Source: Salvia splendens
Lineage: Eukaryota > Streptophyta > Magnoliopsida > Lamiales > Lamiaceae
DNA length: 64,000 nt
Direction of reading: 5' to 3'
Assembly: GCF_004379255.2 (NCBI RefSeq)
Contig: NC_056034.1
Coordinates: forward strand, 560,501-624,500
In this document: positions 51,311 to 62,399 of the stretch, one piece after another
Layout: every line of letters begins with the position of its first letter
Position numbering within the stretch: position 1 is the first letter of the stretch
The notes under the pieces: generated by a model
The model's database searches: none
Told to the model about the DNA's origin: nothing
What the model saw: only the letters and a program-made list of their open reading frames with translations
Program-made: the position numbers and the translations under genes

Positions 51311-51481
51311 CATGTATTCATGTTTACCTCTTTGATTCACTCTCTCTATACTATGTGTCTTCATCTTTGAAATGTTTAATTATGTAAGGCTTTGAAATAC
51401 TACTAGTATATATCTTTTATTATACTCCCTCCAACAACAAAAAATACTACTACTACAATAAACGGAAATAAGGCTAATTTT

Positions 51482-51625
51482 GGTTAATGGAAGGCAATTA
51501 TTTCAAGTCATTACAAAATATAGTTCAAATGATATAAGTTCAACAACTTTTACGGTTAATGGAAGGCAATTATTTCAAGTCATTACAAAATATAGTTCAA
51601 ATGATATAAGTTCAACAACTTTTAC
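51482..51625. repeat. 72-bp perfect tandem duplication
   Basis: The unit starting GGTTAATGGAAGGCAATTAT at 51482 is repeated without visible change at 51554. No coding content. It ends next to a MITE. Confidence 0.95.
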
Positions 51626-51637
51626 TAATTAAGAGTA

Positions 51638-51890
51638 CTTCCTCCGTCCCATAAAAATATGGACAATGGGGGAATAACACGGAAATTAAGATAAAATTGG
51701 TAAAGTAAGAAAGATGGAGGAGAATTGTATGATAAAGTAAGAGAGAGGATGAGAATAGTAGTTAGAGTAGTGTTAGTGAATAGTTGGACATACATTATTA
51801 AATTGGTATAACTTTCCAAAAATGGAATGTATATATTTTTATGGGACGGACGAAAATAAAAAGTGCACATATTTTTATGGGACAGGGGAG
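51638..51890. mobile_element. Stowaway-like MITE
   Basis: The ends CTTCCTCCGTCCCATAAAAA and TTTTTATGGGACAGGGGAG are inverted, with flanking TA. A second internal copy of the right end (ATGGGACGGACG at 51841) suggests a partial end duplication. Confidence 0.8.
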
Positions 51891-52132
51891 TAGTATATTA
51901 CTCTTTGATGTAAAAAGATTTTATTGGATGATGTTTCATACTAAAAAAATGTCAGTTATAGAATTTAGAAAATTAAGCTGAAAAAATATGTAAATGCATT
52001 GCAAGGTAAGATATCGATTGATATGTTGCATTTGTTGTTGTTACTTGTCACATTACAAGTTTGTAAAGTGTACATTTTTTTTATATCGAAACATAAAATT
52101 AATTTAAAATCATAATTTCTTTAAAGTTTATA

Positions 52133-52386
52133 CTCCCTCCGTCTCCAAAGAGTATGAACTTTAGGTTCGACACGGATTTTAATGCATTATTGGTAAAGTA
52201 AGAGAGAGAGAGATCAAGAAAGTTTTTTATGTATTGTTAGTGGAGAATGAGTCTCACCTCATTAGAGAGAATAAAGTTTCCAAAATTGAAAGTTGATAAT
52301 GAGAGAATAAAGTTTCTAAAATTGAAAGTTCATAATCTCTAGGGACGGACAAAAAAATAATGCATACTCTTTAGAGACGGAGGAAG
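52133..52386. mobile_element. Stowaway-like MITE
   Basis: The ends CTCCCTCCGTCTCCAAAGAG and CTCTTTAGAGACGGAGGAAG are inverted and flanked by TA. A GAGAGAATAAAGTTT segment is duplicated inside. Confidence 0.85.
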
Positions 52387-52502
52387 TATAAAGCTGGTAG
52401 GATCAGATTATCCTATGAACTCAGAATGACCACATTTAGTTTTTGAACATTATATATAGTACTTACTACAATCATCTCATTTTAATATTGATAATAAATA
52501 AA

Positions 52503-53592
52503 GAGGGAACATCATTTTAGGTACACAAACTTTGCCAAAGTATCATTTTAGGTCCGTGAACTTTGAAAATATCATTTTAGGTACACGAACTTTGAGTTAG
52601 TATCATTTGAGGTTCTTTTTACTATTTCCATATTTTTTTGGACGAAAATACCCTCAATACAATTCATTTATTCCTAATACAATTCATTTATACTCATTTT
52701 TCCTCACAATCCGTATATTTTCTTCATCACAATTCGATAATACCAAAATTAATCTATATGTCAATTCATGGTGTAATTTCTACATATTTCGGTGTACGAA
52801 TCTTCTGTTATATAAATAAATTGCTGCAATTCCACGCAATAAATTGTTGTAATATTAATCCATAAACTCCATACTTGTCACAAACTCCTTTTTCTGTAAT
52901 TCCCACGCAATAAACTGCTGTATAATATTGTACTTATATTTTCATAATTACTACCTCACATAACGTAATTATGCATACCTTTCTGTAAAACATTTTGTAT
53001 ATTAATTGCATGATTGATGTTCTTAATTAATTTTTACTGTAATATATAAATTTGACACATAGAGATCAATTAAATAACTGAGTATACTTCATGAATGAAT
53101 AACATTTATAAATATATTGTGAGAAGAGCGAAAAGAAAAAATAATGGTGCCAAAAAAATAACATTTAGTAGGAAAAATGAGTATAAATGAATTGTATTAG
53201 GAAATGAATTGTACTCCCTCTGTCCCATTAGAAATGAAACGTTTTCCTTTTTGGTATGTCCCATTAAAAATGAAACGTTTCTAAAAATGGAAACAATACT
53301 CACTCTACTTTTTCTTCTCTCTTACTTTACTCTCTCTTCATTAACTCACAAAACAACACTACATAAAATCCTGTGCCGAAAAGCAAATGTAGCATATTTA
53401 ATGGGACGGAGGGAGTATTAGGAATAAATGAATTGTATTGAGGGTATTTTCGTCCAAAAAAACATGGAAATAGTAAAAAGGACCTCACATGATACTAACT
53501 CAAAGTTCGTGTACCTAAAATGATATTTTCAAAGTTCACGGACCTAAAATGATACTTTGGCAAAGTTCGTGTACCTAAAATGATGTTCCCTC
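52503..53592. mobile_element. Long-TIR foldback element, host of a nested MITE
   Basis: The left end GAGGGAACATCATTTTAGGT is mirrored by ACCTAAAATGATGTTCCCTC at the right, and pairing extends about 190 bp inward, through three repeats of an ATCATTTTAGGT-containing segment. Flanks share TAAATAAA (8-9 bp). Mutator-like structure is likely. No transposase. A Stowaway-like MITE at 53214-53415 has inserted into the right arm. Confidence 0.85.
53214..53415. mobile_element. Nested Stowaway-like MITE
   Basis: The ends CTCCCTCTGTCCCATTAGAA and TTTAATGGGACGGAGGGAG are inverted with TA on both sides. Removing it restores the right arm of the surrounding foldback element, so it is the younger insertion. 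Confidence 0.88.
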
Positions 53593-53848
53593 GTAAATAA
53601 AATATTGAAACAAAAGTTATTTTTTATACTATATAATTACTACTAAGCAAATCATTTAGTGTACGTGCGAGCATTTTTGCACGTGTGAGTGTCGGCCTCC
53701 TGCTACAAGTTGACTAATAAATTCAGTTTTTAATTAATTTACTAACTACAAACTCATTTATTTGTTCTTCAATTATAGTAATAGAAGCAATCACAAATGT
53801 AAAATTACAAAAAAAACATAATTTAATCTTTCAGTGAAATCATACAAT

Positions 53849-54418
53849 TAGGGGTGTGCATTCGGGTTTCGGTTCGGTTTTTTGCCAAAACCGAACCAAA
53901 ACCGAAAAACCGAATTTAGTTCAAAATCCAAACAGAACCGAACCCAAAAAACCGAAAAAACCGAAACCGAAAAACCGAAAACCGAACGTAAAAAACCGAC
54001 AAACCCGAACAAAACCGAAAAACCCAAAAAAAAAAACCGAAAAACCTGAAAAAATAAATATAATATAAATATATATTTATATATGTGTATTTTATTTTAT
54101 TTTATATATACTAATAGAATATTTATATATAATATAAAATTAATAATACATATAATATATATTATATAGTAGAATATATTAAAAGAATATATATATTATA
54201 TATAATATAATATATTAAATTAATAAAATATATATAATTCGGTTTTTCGGTTTTTCGTTTTTTTCTTCGCCCGAACCGAACCGAACCGAAAAACCAAAAT
54301 TTTTTTATTTTTAAAACCGAACCGAACCGAAAAACTGAAAAAACCGAACCGAATTTTAAAATTTCGGTTTGGTTCGGTTCGGATATTCGGTTTCCGGTTT
54401 TTTTTGCTCACCCCTACC
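53849..54418. mobile_element. hAT-like element rich in AACCGA repeats
   Basis: The ends TAGGGGTGTGCATTCGG and CCGGTTTTTTTTGCTCACCCCTA are inverted. Flanks CATACAAT and TATACAAT match in 7 of 8 bases. Both arms consist of CCGAACC/GGTTCGG repeats around an AT-rich core with TATATA runs. Noncoding. It ends about 140 bp before the EXO70D start codon. Confidence 0.78.
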
Positions 54419-54560
54419 TATACAATAGAAGCAGAGCCCGCTTTCCCATCTCTCTCCAATCCATATTCAATTTTCTCGCTCTCCACCATCAAAATCAATC
54501 ATCACTTCCTTTTCCCAAAAAAATAAAACAACTCTCTCCACTCCCCACCATTGACCACCC

Positions 54561-56387
54561 ATGGAGTCGCCGGAATCCCCCCTCTCCGCCGCCGAAAACC
54601 TCATCCTCCGCTGGGACCCCTCCCCCTCCTCCGACTCCCGCGACAAGATGATCTTCTCCTCCTTCCACCGCCCCGAAATCGATCGCTACCTCGACGCCGT
54701 CGACGAGCTCCAGAAATCCTTGGCCGCCGCCTCCCTCTCCCCCTCCCCCGCCCTCCAGATCGCCATGGCCCGCCTCGAAGACGAGTTCCGCTCCATCCTC
54801 CTCTCCCACACCTCCCCCATCCAATCCGACTCCTTCTCCGAGTCGACTCACTCCGAGTTCTCCATCTCCGAGTCGACTCACTACGAGTTCGCCTCGCCGG
54901 AGCTGGACAAGGAGGAAGATGAAAGCGAGAAGCAATTCAACCACCAGGAGAGCAACGCCAGCACCGCAAGCAGCTACTGCTACAAGTCCACCAGCAGCAT
55001 CCGCGAGATAGATCTCATCCCCGGCGAAGCCGCCTACGACCTCCGTTGCATCGCCGAGCGGATGATCGCCGCCGGCTACCTCCGCGAGTGCATCCAGGTC
55101 TACGCCAGCGTCCGCAAATCCGCCGTCGACGCCAGCCTCAGGCTCCTCAGCGTCGAGAAGCTCAGCATCGGCGACATCCAGAAGCTCGAGTGGGATGCGC
55201 TGGAGACGAAGATCCGCCGCTGGATCCGCGCCGCCAGGATCTCCGTCCGCGTCCTCTTCGCCAGCGAGCGCCGCCTCTGCGAGCTGATTTTCGAGGATTC
55301 CGGAACCCCCGGCGCCGACGACGCCTGCTTCATGGAAACAATCAAAGGTCCTGCAATTCAGCTCTTCAATTTCGCAGAAGCGATTAGTATTAGCAAGCGA
55401 TCGCCTGAGAAACTGTTTAAAATTCTCGATTTACATGATGCTTTATCCGATTTGATGCCTGATATTGATTCCGTCTTCGAATCGAAATCTAGCGAGTCAA
55501 TTAGGGTTCAGGCCGTCGAGATACTCTCTAGGCTAGCCGAGGCTGCCCGAGGGATACTATCGGAATTCGAGAGTGCTATCCTTCGCGAGCCCTCTCGAAT
55601 TCCCGTTCCTGGCGGTACGATTCACCCGCTGACTAGATATGTGATGAATTACATAAGCTTGATTTCGGATTATAAGCAGACCTTGATTGAATTGATTGTG
55701 TCGAAGCCCTCCACCGGTCCAAGGTACTCGAGCGATCCCAATGTTCCGGATATGGATTTCTCCGAGTACGAAGGCCAGACTTCGACGTTGGCGCTTCATT
55801 TGATTTGGATCATTGTGATTTTGCAATTCAATTTGGATGGAAAGTCTAAGCATTATAAGGATACTTCATTAGCCCATCTGTTTATGATGAATAATGTTCA
55901 TTACATTGTGCAAAAGATCAAGGGGTCGCCCGAGTTGAGGGAAATGATTGGGGATAATTACTTGAGGAAGATGACGGGGAAGTTCCGGTTCTCTGCAACT
56001 AATTACGAACGGGCAACGTGGGTGAGAGTGTTGTATTGCTTGAGAGACGAGGGTTTGCACGTAAGTGGGAGTTTTTCCTCTGGTGTGTCAAAGAGTGCTC
56101 TGAGAGAGAGGTTTAAGGCTTTCAATTCCATGTTTGAGGAGGTACATAGAACTCAGGCGATGTGGTTGATTCCCGAAATCCAGCTCCGGGAGGAGCTGAG
56201 GATTTCCATATTGGAGAAGCTCATCCCCGCGTATAGATCGTTTCTTGGGAGGTTCAGAAGTCATATTGAGAGTGGGAGGCACCCCGAGAATTACATCAAA
56301 TACTCAGTCGAGGATCTTGAAAATGCAGTCTTGGACTTCTTCGAGGGGTCCCCCGTGTCACAGCATTTGAGGAAGCGATCTGAGTGA
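54561..56387 (+). CDS. EXO70D: Exocyst subunit EXO70, D-clade
   Basis: Intronless frame of 608 aa, typical for plant EXO70 paralogues. The N-terminus SAAENLILRWDPSPSSDSRD and FHRPEIDRYLDAVDELQKSL is of the EXO70D type. Residues 85-135 form a Ser/Glu-rich acidic linker. IDLIPGEAAYDLRCIAERMI follows, and the Exo70 helical domain spans about 230-595 (ETKIRRWIRAARI, GGTIHPLTRYVMNYISLISD, LFMMNNVHYIVQKIKGS, YERATWVRVLYCLRDEG, IKYSVEDLENAVLDFFEGS). Exocyst tethers secretory vesicles to the plasma membrane. Arabidopsis EXO70D proteins have been linked to selective autophagy of type-A ARR cytokinin regulators, which I only infer here. The first half of the gene is very GC-rich in third positions and the second half much less so. 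Confidence 0.92.
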   Translation: MESPESPLSAAENLILRWDPSPSSDSRDKMIFSSFHRPEIDRYLDAVDELQKSLAAASLSPSPALQIAMARLEDEFRSILLSHTSPIQSDSFSESTHSEFSISESTHYEFASPELDKEEDESEKQFNHQESNASTASSYCYKSTSSIREIDLIPGEAAYDLRCIAERMIAAGYLRECIQVYASVRKSAVDASLRLLSVEKLSIGDIQKLEWDALETKIRRWIRAARISVRVLFASERRLCELIFEDSGTPGADDACFMETIKGPAIQLFNFAEAISISKRSPEKLFKILDLHDALSDLMPDIDSVFESKSSESIRVQAVEILSRLAEAARGILSEFESAILREPSRIPVPGGTIHPLTRYVMNYISLISDYKQTLIELIVSKPSTGPRYSSDPNVPDMDFSEYEGQTSTLALHLIWIIVILQFNLDGKSKHYKDTSLAHLFMMNNVHYIVQKIKGSPELREMIGDNYLRKMTGKFRFSATNYERATWVRVLYCLRDEGLHVSGSFSSGVSKSALRERFKAFNSMFEEVHRTQAMWLIPEIQLREELRISILEKLIPAYRSFLGRFRSHIESGRHPENYIKYSVEDLENAVLDFFEGSPVSQHLRKRSE

Positions 56388-57340
56388 CCCGAGTGGAACT
56401 ACTTGCCACGTAGATTGTAGGACGACATTCTTTGAATTTTTGGTGGAGTGTTATGGGATGAGGCGACTGTATCTTCTCCAAAGATGCTGTTTTTGGACTG
56501 TCCATAGCCTTCTCTCGAATGCTTCTGCCCTGTAAGCATGTGTTGTTTGTATTTCAGCTTTTAGATTTTGTTTCAATCTGTTTATATGTGAATTGGTTGT
56601 ATTTGTTGTAATTTATGAATTGTCACATGCAATTGCTATGGTCTGCAAAGAAAATTTAGAAAGCCATTCAAGGATTAGATGAGCTTCTATTATCTTCTCA
56701 TTTGGTTTGATATATTTGATATGAAGTCACAGTTTTTAATCAAGCATTGATTTAGAAATTCTAGTGACTATTTGATGAGTTCGTTTCACGGGATTATAAA
56801 CCTCGGTTTTTCCTTTCCTGCTCGTCTCTATCACTTCAGTTACTGCTCCGTTGGTTCGAATTTCTCTTAGTACATTTCTACATATATGAAATGATGCTCA
56901 ACTCTCTAGTTGTTTTCACTTAGGAACATATTTCTTTATTAGGTTGCTTTAGCTCTTAATACCTATGGTTAGCTTGGATTAATACAGCCTAGTGTAATAG
57001 AGATAATTTTTTTTGTTTTGTTGCTGGAATAGGCTTCTTTTATTATGTAGATTATTAAATTTTCACAGGTATGGCTATGATAGTGTGGAATAATACTCAG
57101 TTTGGTAAATTTGTTGACCAATAAAAACTTGTAGTAGACTTTGTGTTTTTCTACTCTTTTTGTTGACTAATTGCAACTGTTAGTTCATTTATGGTGGTCT
57201 TAAATAGCCAAAACTGACTAGAAAGGGTAGAGGACTATTCTCTTCAATACAAGAGACTAGTCTCAATCAACTACTACTATATTGATGATCATTGACTTCC
57301 TTCAAAATGTTCTATTTGACTTGCGATTTTTTTTTCGTTT
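56388..57340. other. EXO70D 3' UTR and intergenic sequence
   Basis: The first 200-300 bp are the likely 3' UTR. The remainder is T-rich with no gene seen. Confidence 0.5.
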
Positions 57341-58005
57341 TTTTTTGTTTCGGTGGCTAGATTCATCGGTGCATGTTGTGTGTATATGTTGGTCGAGTTT
57401 TCTACATGGATGACCTATATGATCTTATCTGTTCATCGTTGAGATAGAAGCCGGCCGGTCCCCAAGATGATAATATTTCCCGGTGGGCCCCCACACCCGT
57501 TCGTTCTTGCTTCGTTTTGATTGCTATATGTATCAATGCATATCATGTGTATATGTTGGTTGGAGTTTTCTATAGGGACGGCGTATGTGCTTTCGTATGT
57601 TCGTAATCGATATAGAAGCCCGGTCCCTCACGTGGTGGTCATGCCTGTGTTTTCTTGTTTCGTTTTGATTGCTAAATGTATCAATGCATATCACGTGTAT
57701 ATGTTGGTTGGAGTGTTCTATAGGGATGACCGATATGATCCCATATGTTCATAGTCTGTGATAGAAGCCCGGGGTCCCTCGTGATGACATATATACCCGG
57801 TGGGCCTTCACTCGTTCGTTCTTGTTTCGCCTTGATTGCTAATTGTATCAATGCACGTCATGTGTACATGTTGGTCGAGTTTTCTATAGAGATGACCGAT
57901 ATGATCTCGTCTGATCATACTCAAGATAGAAGTCCGGTCCCGGTGAGCCCACGCCTGTTGCCTCGCCCGTCGCGGGTGGAAACAAAACGGGAGGGACCTC
58001 AATAG
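57341..58005. repeat. Four-unit tandem repeat of about 148-167 bp
   Basis: The landmark TCAATGCA (TCGGTGCA in the first unit), followed by TGTGTATATGTTGG, occurs at 57366, 57533, 57681 and 57848, spacing 167, 148 and 167 bp. Each unit continues with GAGTTTTCTATAGGGATGACC, ATAGAAGCCCGGTCCC and GGTGGGCC...CGTTCGTTCTTG. The units are diverged and GC-richer than the flanks. Frames inside are short. I do not recognise the family. Confidence 0.85.
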
Positions 58006-58700
58006 CAATGGCTTAGTCTAAACCGTGGGAATTTAATTAGTTCATTTAAAACTCGAACGATTGTGATGCTTCATCAGCCATTTGAATAGGATGATTCACT
58101 ATCCAATATCTTTGATTTTTTAAGTGATTGTGTGCATATCCTATATTCAATATATGTAACTTTAATCTACTTTTCAAAGTGGAAAGTGAGATAAGCCGCC
58201 ATATTTTAATGAATGGGTATAGAAAATTTATCACGAGGCTTAGTTACTTAGTTGCGTCACGTTTTCTCTCTTCAATGAATTGATGTTTGAGAGTCTTGGA
58301 TCGAATAACAAGATACCATTAAATTTAAAAATATGTTTTGATTTTATTTTGTTTTGTTTTGTTTTGTTTTGTTTTACTTGCCTAGCCATTATAGATGATC
58401 TTAGTGTGTTGTAGTTGTAGTGTGTTATAGCACTAGTCGACATCTTCATAATAATAAGAAAAGGTTTTTTCTTTAAGTGAGATAGGTTAAAATTGGAAAC
58501 ATTTAAGTGAGATAGGTTAAAATTTGAATCCAAATTCATATTTTTTGTAATTATAAATATGGATTTTGTAATTACAAATTTGGCTATAAACATGTTTTCA
58601 AATCTTGACTTATCTCACGGTAAGATGGGCGCGTTATGAAATGCGTAATAAAAGTTGGATGAAGAATTTGTTTTTATATGAGAATTATAGGAATTTTAAA
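58006..58700. other. Intergenic, no gene seen
   Basis: AT-rich sequence with a (TTTTG)n run at about 58345-58375 and a short duplicated AAGTGAGATAGGTTAAAATT segment at 58478 and 58506. Confidence 0.5.
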
Positions 58701-58776
58701 AATTACTCCTACGATTATTGTGAAGTATAACGATTGAATTCCGCATATGTTAGGGTTTTTGTGTTAATCGATCAAG

Positions 58777-59480
58777 ATGTCTGCTCTGAACGTGAAGGTC
58801 GACAAATTCACCGGGAGAAATAGTTTTGGCTTATGGCAGATCAAGATGCGATCCCTGCTGAAGCAGCAGTGTTTGTGGGCGCTGCTCAAAACAAAGAAGG
58901 CAATGGAGGATGATGAGGAGTGGACAACCTTAGATGAAAAGGCCCACTCGACCATCATGTTGTGCATGTCTGACGATGTTATCATCGAAGTTGCTGATCA
59001 GGAGACTGTTGCTGCCCTTTGGACGAAGTTGGAGAGTCTATACATGACGAAGTCTCTAACCAACAAGTTGCTCCTGAAGCAACGTTTGTTTTGATTACAC
59101 ATGCAGGAAGGTATGCCCCTTCGGGATCATCTGGAAAATTTGAACAAAATTTTGCTAGATTTGTGTAATGTTGATGTCATGAGCTGTTAGTTGCCCGTGG
59201 AGGGCAAATTTGAGGCAAGGATGAAGAAGTTTGTTTGTTTGGTATTATGATGATGCATTTGGAAGGAGGATTCAAGTCAAGTGGAGATTTGTTAGTATGC
59301 CTTGAATTTGTTTCCTAATTGGGATATGATTATGTCATAATTGAGATAGGATTATGTTTCCAAATTAGGATATGATCTCATATGTGCCTATTTACATAAT
59401 TCTGTGATCCTGATCTTCTTAGATCTGAAATCTGTAACTGCAGTCATAATACAATTTATTCTCTGTTCTTGCCCGTGGAT
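58777..59480 (+). mobile_element. Ty1/copia retrotransposon remnant (gag fragment plus LTR)
   Basis: 58777-59094 encodes 105 aa of copia gag (KVDKFTGRNSFGLWQIKMRS, then LKQQCLWALLK, STIMLCMSDDVIIEVADQ, ALWTKLESLYMTKSLTNKL). A stop follows, and HMQEGMPLRDHLENLNKILL continues the gag after it. Similarity ends near 59180. At about 59280 a purine tract (AAGTGGAGATT) precedes TGTTAGTATGCC, the likely start of the 3' LTR. Protease, integrase and reverse transcriptase are gone, and I do not see the 5' LTR. The element is dead. Confidence 0.8.
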
Positions 59481-59945
59481 GTAGCCAATTGGCGGACCAC
59501 GTAAATTCTATGTCTCCGTACGTTCTTTCGTTTGTCGATTACACAATTACTCTATTCTGTCATAACAATTATATTCTTCGTATTATTAGTCAACATTTTC
59601 CGAGTTATATATGCTAATGGATCGATATTTCTCAACAACTGCTTAACCTTTTGTCCCCTAAATAAAATGAACTAAAAATATATAGTATTCAAATATCATT
59701 TCAGATAGTACACAAAAGTCGCATTTTGAAGGTGCGTTTCATAGCAGTAAAAAATTCCAAATCCCTTACTGATGCATCGCATCCAAATCCACCATTAACA
59801 AAAACTAGCAAGGTCAGATTCTACACGAAAGCAGAATCGCAACTATCCGGCCTGTTTATACTTCGACGAAGCCAGCATCCGCGATAATATTTGCAGAAGA
59901 GCAGCCCCAGCATTGAGGAACTGGATTGTTGCAGATACATCAAAA
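59481..59945. other. LTR tail and LSM1 3' flank
   Basis: The left part may be the rest of the copia 3' LTR. From about 59700 the sequence is probably LSM1 3' UTR (minus strand). No gene seen. Confidence 0.4.
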
Positions 59946-61252
59946 TCAATCCATATCGAGAAAGTCCATCCTCTTGTTCATCATACCCTTGAGCTCCGAA
60001 GCTTCTCTTTCTGCCTTCTGCGCCTGCACAAAGAGGAATGCAGTCGGATATTAACTACACGAGCAGAAGAGGGAGATGTCTATAAATAGATAATTAGATA
60101 TCAAGAATGGAGCTTACCCTCTTTATTTCTTCCGATGAAACGCGAGTCATGTGAGACGGAAGCTCCTCTTTGTCCAAGTCCTAACCAAACCAACCATGCT
60201 CAAGTAAAAGGTAAAATAAAACGAGAAGTGAGAAAGCGATTTTAAATGCTATGTACCAGTTCCCCGATTAAGACAACGTTTTCTCCACGAATTATGTACA
60301 GACCCAATGGGATATCGCAATAAATTTCGCCTACAATAACACGCTCACACGTGCCCTCTAGGACAGCATTGGCTACATATAAGATATCAAGATTTGTTAG
60401 ACGCAATAGTAACGAATTGTGGCAGATTCTAGTGTTATATTGACAGACATACCAAACTGGTCAAAAGAACGAAGGATCCCTAATAGTTTCCTGCCATCTC
60501 GAAGTAATACAAGAAGTTTCTCTGTGGAGAGAAACATTTCAAGTCAAAAGGTAAGAACTCAATCTAAACAAGCGTTATTATACAAAAACCGTATTATATC
60601 TAAGCGTTCCCGCCTTCATCCTAGAACTAGAATAGCAGCAACAAATTGCGAATCACCAAACCATATTACAAGAACCTTAAGGAAATAAATGTAAAACGCA
60701 ATGGCACATAGCAGAATGCATTTGACTAGTGAAATGCTCATTGTATTAAGCAAAAATATGTGAAACACAATGGCATATACCAAGTGATCTAGGATTTGTA
60801 TATATCAGAATGCACTTTACTGAGTGTGATATGCTCGTCGTAATATACCACTCGCCTCAAACGGCATTGGAGGAATTGACATATTCTGATGATTATAGCA
60901 TAATGTATACACTATGCAGATACTAATCCTTTCACAAATTGGTAGTTATCATAACTATGTATATATTTTGATCATAGAAAAATCATAGAATAATGCTACA
61001 AAAATTAACCTCAATAAATGTTTTACAAAAACAGTAAATTCAAGAGCTCCACCAATGCAAAAGTAAATCTAATTTCAATCTTCATCTCCAAATTTGATAT
61101 TTACAAAATTTCACTCGAATTAAACCAAAGGCAGAGTTGGGTAATAAATTTAATTTTTAATAGAAAATAAAAGGCGAAATGAGAAGCTCACTGTCAAGAT
61201 AGCTAGCAAGAGAAGTCGAGAGAAAGACATCTTCATGGCCAGCCCACGACAT
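59946..61252 (-). CDS. LSM1: U6 snRNA-associated Sm-like protein LSM1 (5 exons)
   Basis: Exons are 61252-61192, 60521-60453, 60372-60257, 60180-60118 and 60023-59946, all with GT..AG borders, giving exactly 128 aa, the length I recall for Arabidopsis LSM1. The protein starts MSWAGHEDVFLSTSLASYLD. The Sm1 motif follows (KKLLVLLRDGRKLLGILRSF, DQFANAVLEG), then CERVIVGEIYCDIPLG and the Sm2 motif LYIIRGENVVLIGEL. The C-terminal helix is RAQKAEREASELKGMMNKRM. LSM1 is the subunit that defines the cytoplasmic LSM1-7 ring, which binds oligoadenylated mRNA ends in P-bodies and promotes decapping with PAT1 and DCP2. The gene is complete. Confidence 0.95.
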
Positions 61253-62399
61253 TGATGAACGCAAATTCAAAGCTCGAACCTTTTCGTTATAAACGAAAAA
61301 ACCCACCGAATAAAATCAGGAATTCCAAGGAAATAAAGCCACTCGAACTGCTCTCTTCACCTCTCCCAACTGGGTAGAAATCGGAAATTTGAAACCCTTA
61401 TTCTAGAAATTTGTGAAATTGGATGAAGATTTGAATCGGGGAGATGCAATGATGACTACTTTGTTGAAGATCTGATCTGGGAAAAACCCTAATCCCCTAA
61501 ATTCAGGGGGGAGGCAGAGATCAATGTGGGGAAGCTGATGATTAAAGCACCCTTCTTGATTTATTTCAAGGCACTCTTTTTTTAATTGTGATTCGTGACT
61601 TTCTATTTTGACCCCAATAATCTCTAGTTTTAGCTGTATTTGATCCTTTTTTAGTTATTTCTTTGTTTATTACCTTATTATTATTATTATTTCTCTAGAG
61701 CTTTAATCTTGTATGGAGTGATTTGGGTATTTGTACTTATAATTCATATTTATGGAAGTTTGAATGATTTCTAGTACTATGTCACAAGTATTAGTGAATT
61801 ATATATAAATGCACCAAACCTTAAGGCTCTGTGCAATTTATGATAAGAAAAAATCATTATAATAGTATTTAAAAAAATGTGAATAATTAAAGGGGAAAGA
61901 AAAACAAGAACATTATTGGAACTAACTATGTTTAAAGGGCTTTAGAAAATTGTATACATTGTCTTACAAATGAAGAAAATGTCCCCACATACACCATGTC
62001 CTCTATTTGTTCCGGTTCTCTATCTCGTATTTTATTTCATCGAATGAATCCGACGTGTCTAGAGATGAATTTAACACGATGCAAACGATACGAATCAAAT
62101 TAAATACGAGGATGAAATCAGGAATCAGGATCAGATCAAAACCTTTGTAAACTACAGAAAAACCGATGAGAATATTACACAACATGTGCTGCATCCATCC
62201 AAATTGATGAACACACATGAAAAAAGAGACAGAAAGTTTCCTTCCCATCAACAAGAAGAACACATACATGTTCACTTGTAAAATATATATTCAATTTTAT
62301 TGAAATATTTGTCCATATATATTCCCCATGATCCATATTTATAGTATTTTCTAAGTCCCCTTCTTTATCTCTTCAGATCTTGATGAACTTCAGCAGTAT
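61253..62399. other. LSM1 promoter and LAZY 3' flank
   Basis: LSM1 leader and promoter lie at about 61253-61560. The remainder is AT-rich; an open frame at 62003-62275 (minus) has no recognisable domain. The LAZY/DRO 3' UTR is expected just below 62400. Confidence 0.45.

Noticed and set aside
53841..54426. Short Pro/Lys-rich proteins from AACCGA repeats
   Set aside because: The frames come from the subterminal repeats of a hAT-like element and lack any domain.
54495..54944. 149-codon Gly/Val-rich frame (minus)
   Set aside because: Antisense shadow of the GC-rich start of EXO70D.
57341..58005. CRISPR-like array
   Set aside because: Units are 148-167 bp, diverged along their whole length and lack the short-repeat/unique-spacer pattern, and the genome is eukaryotic.
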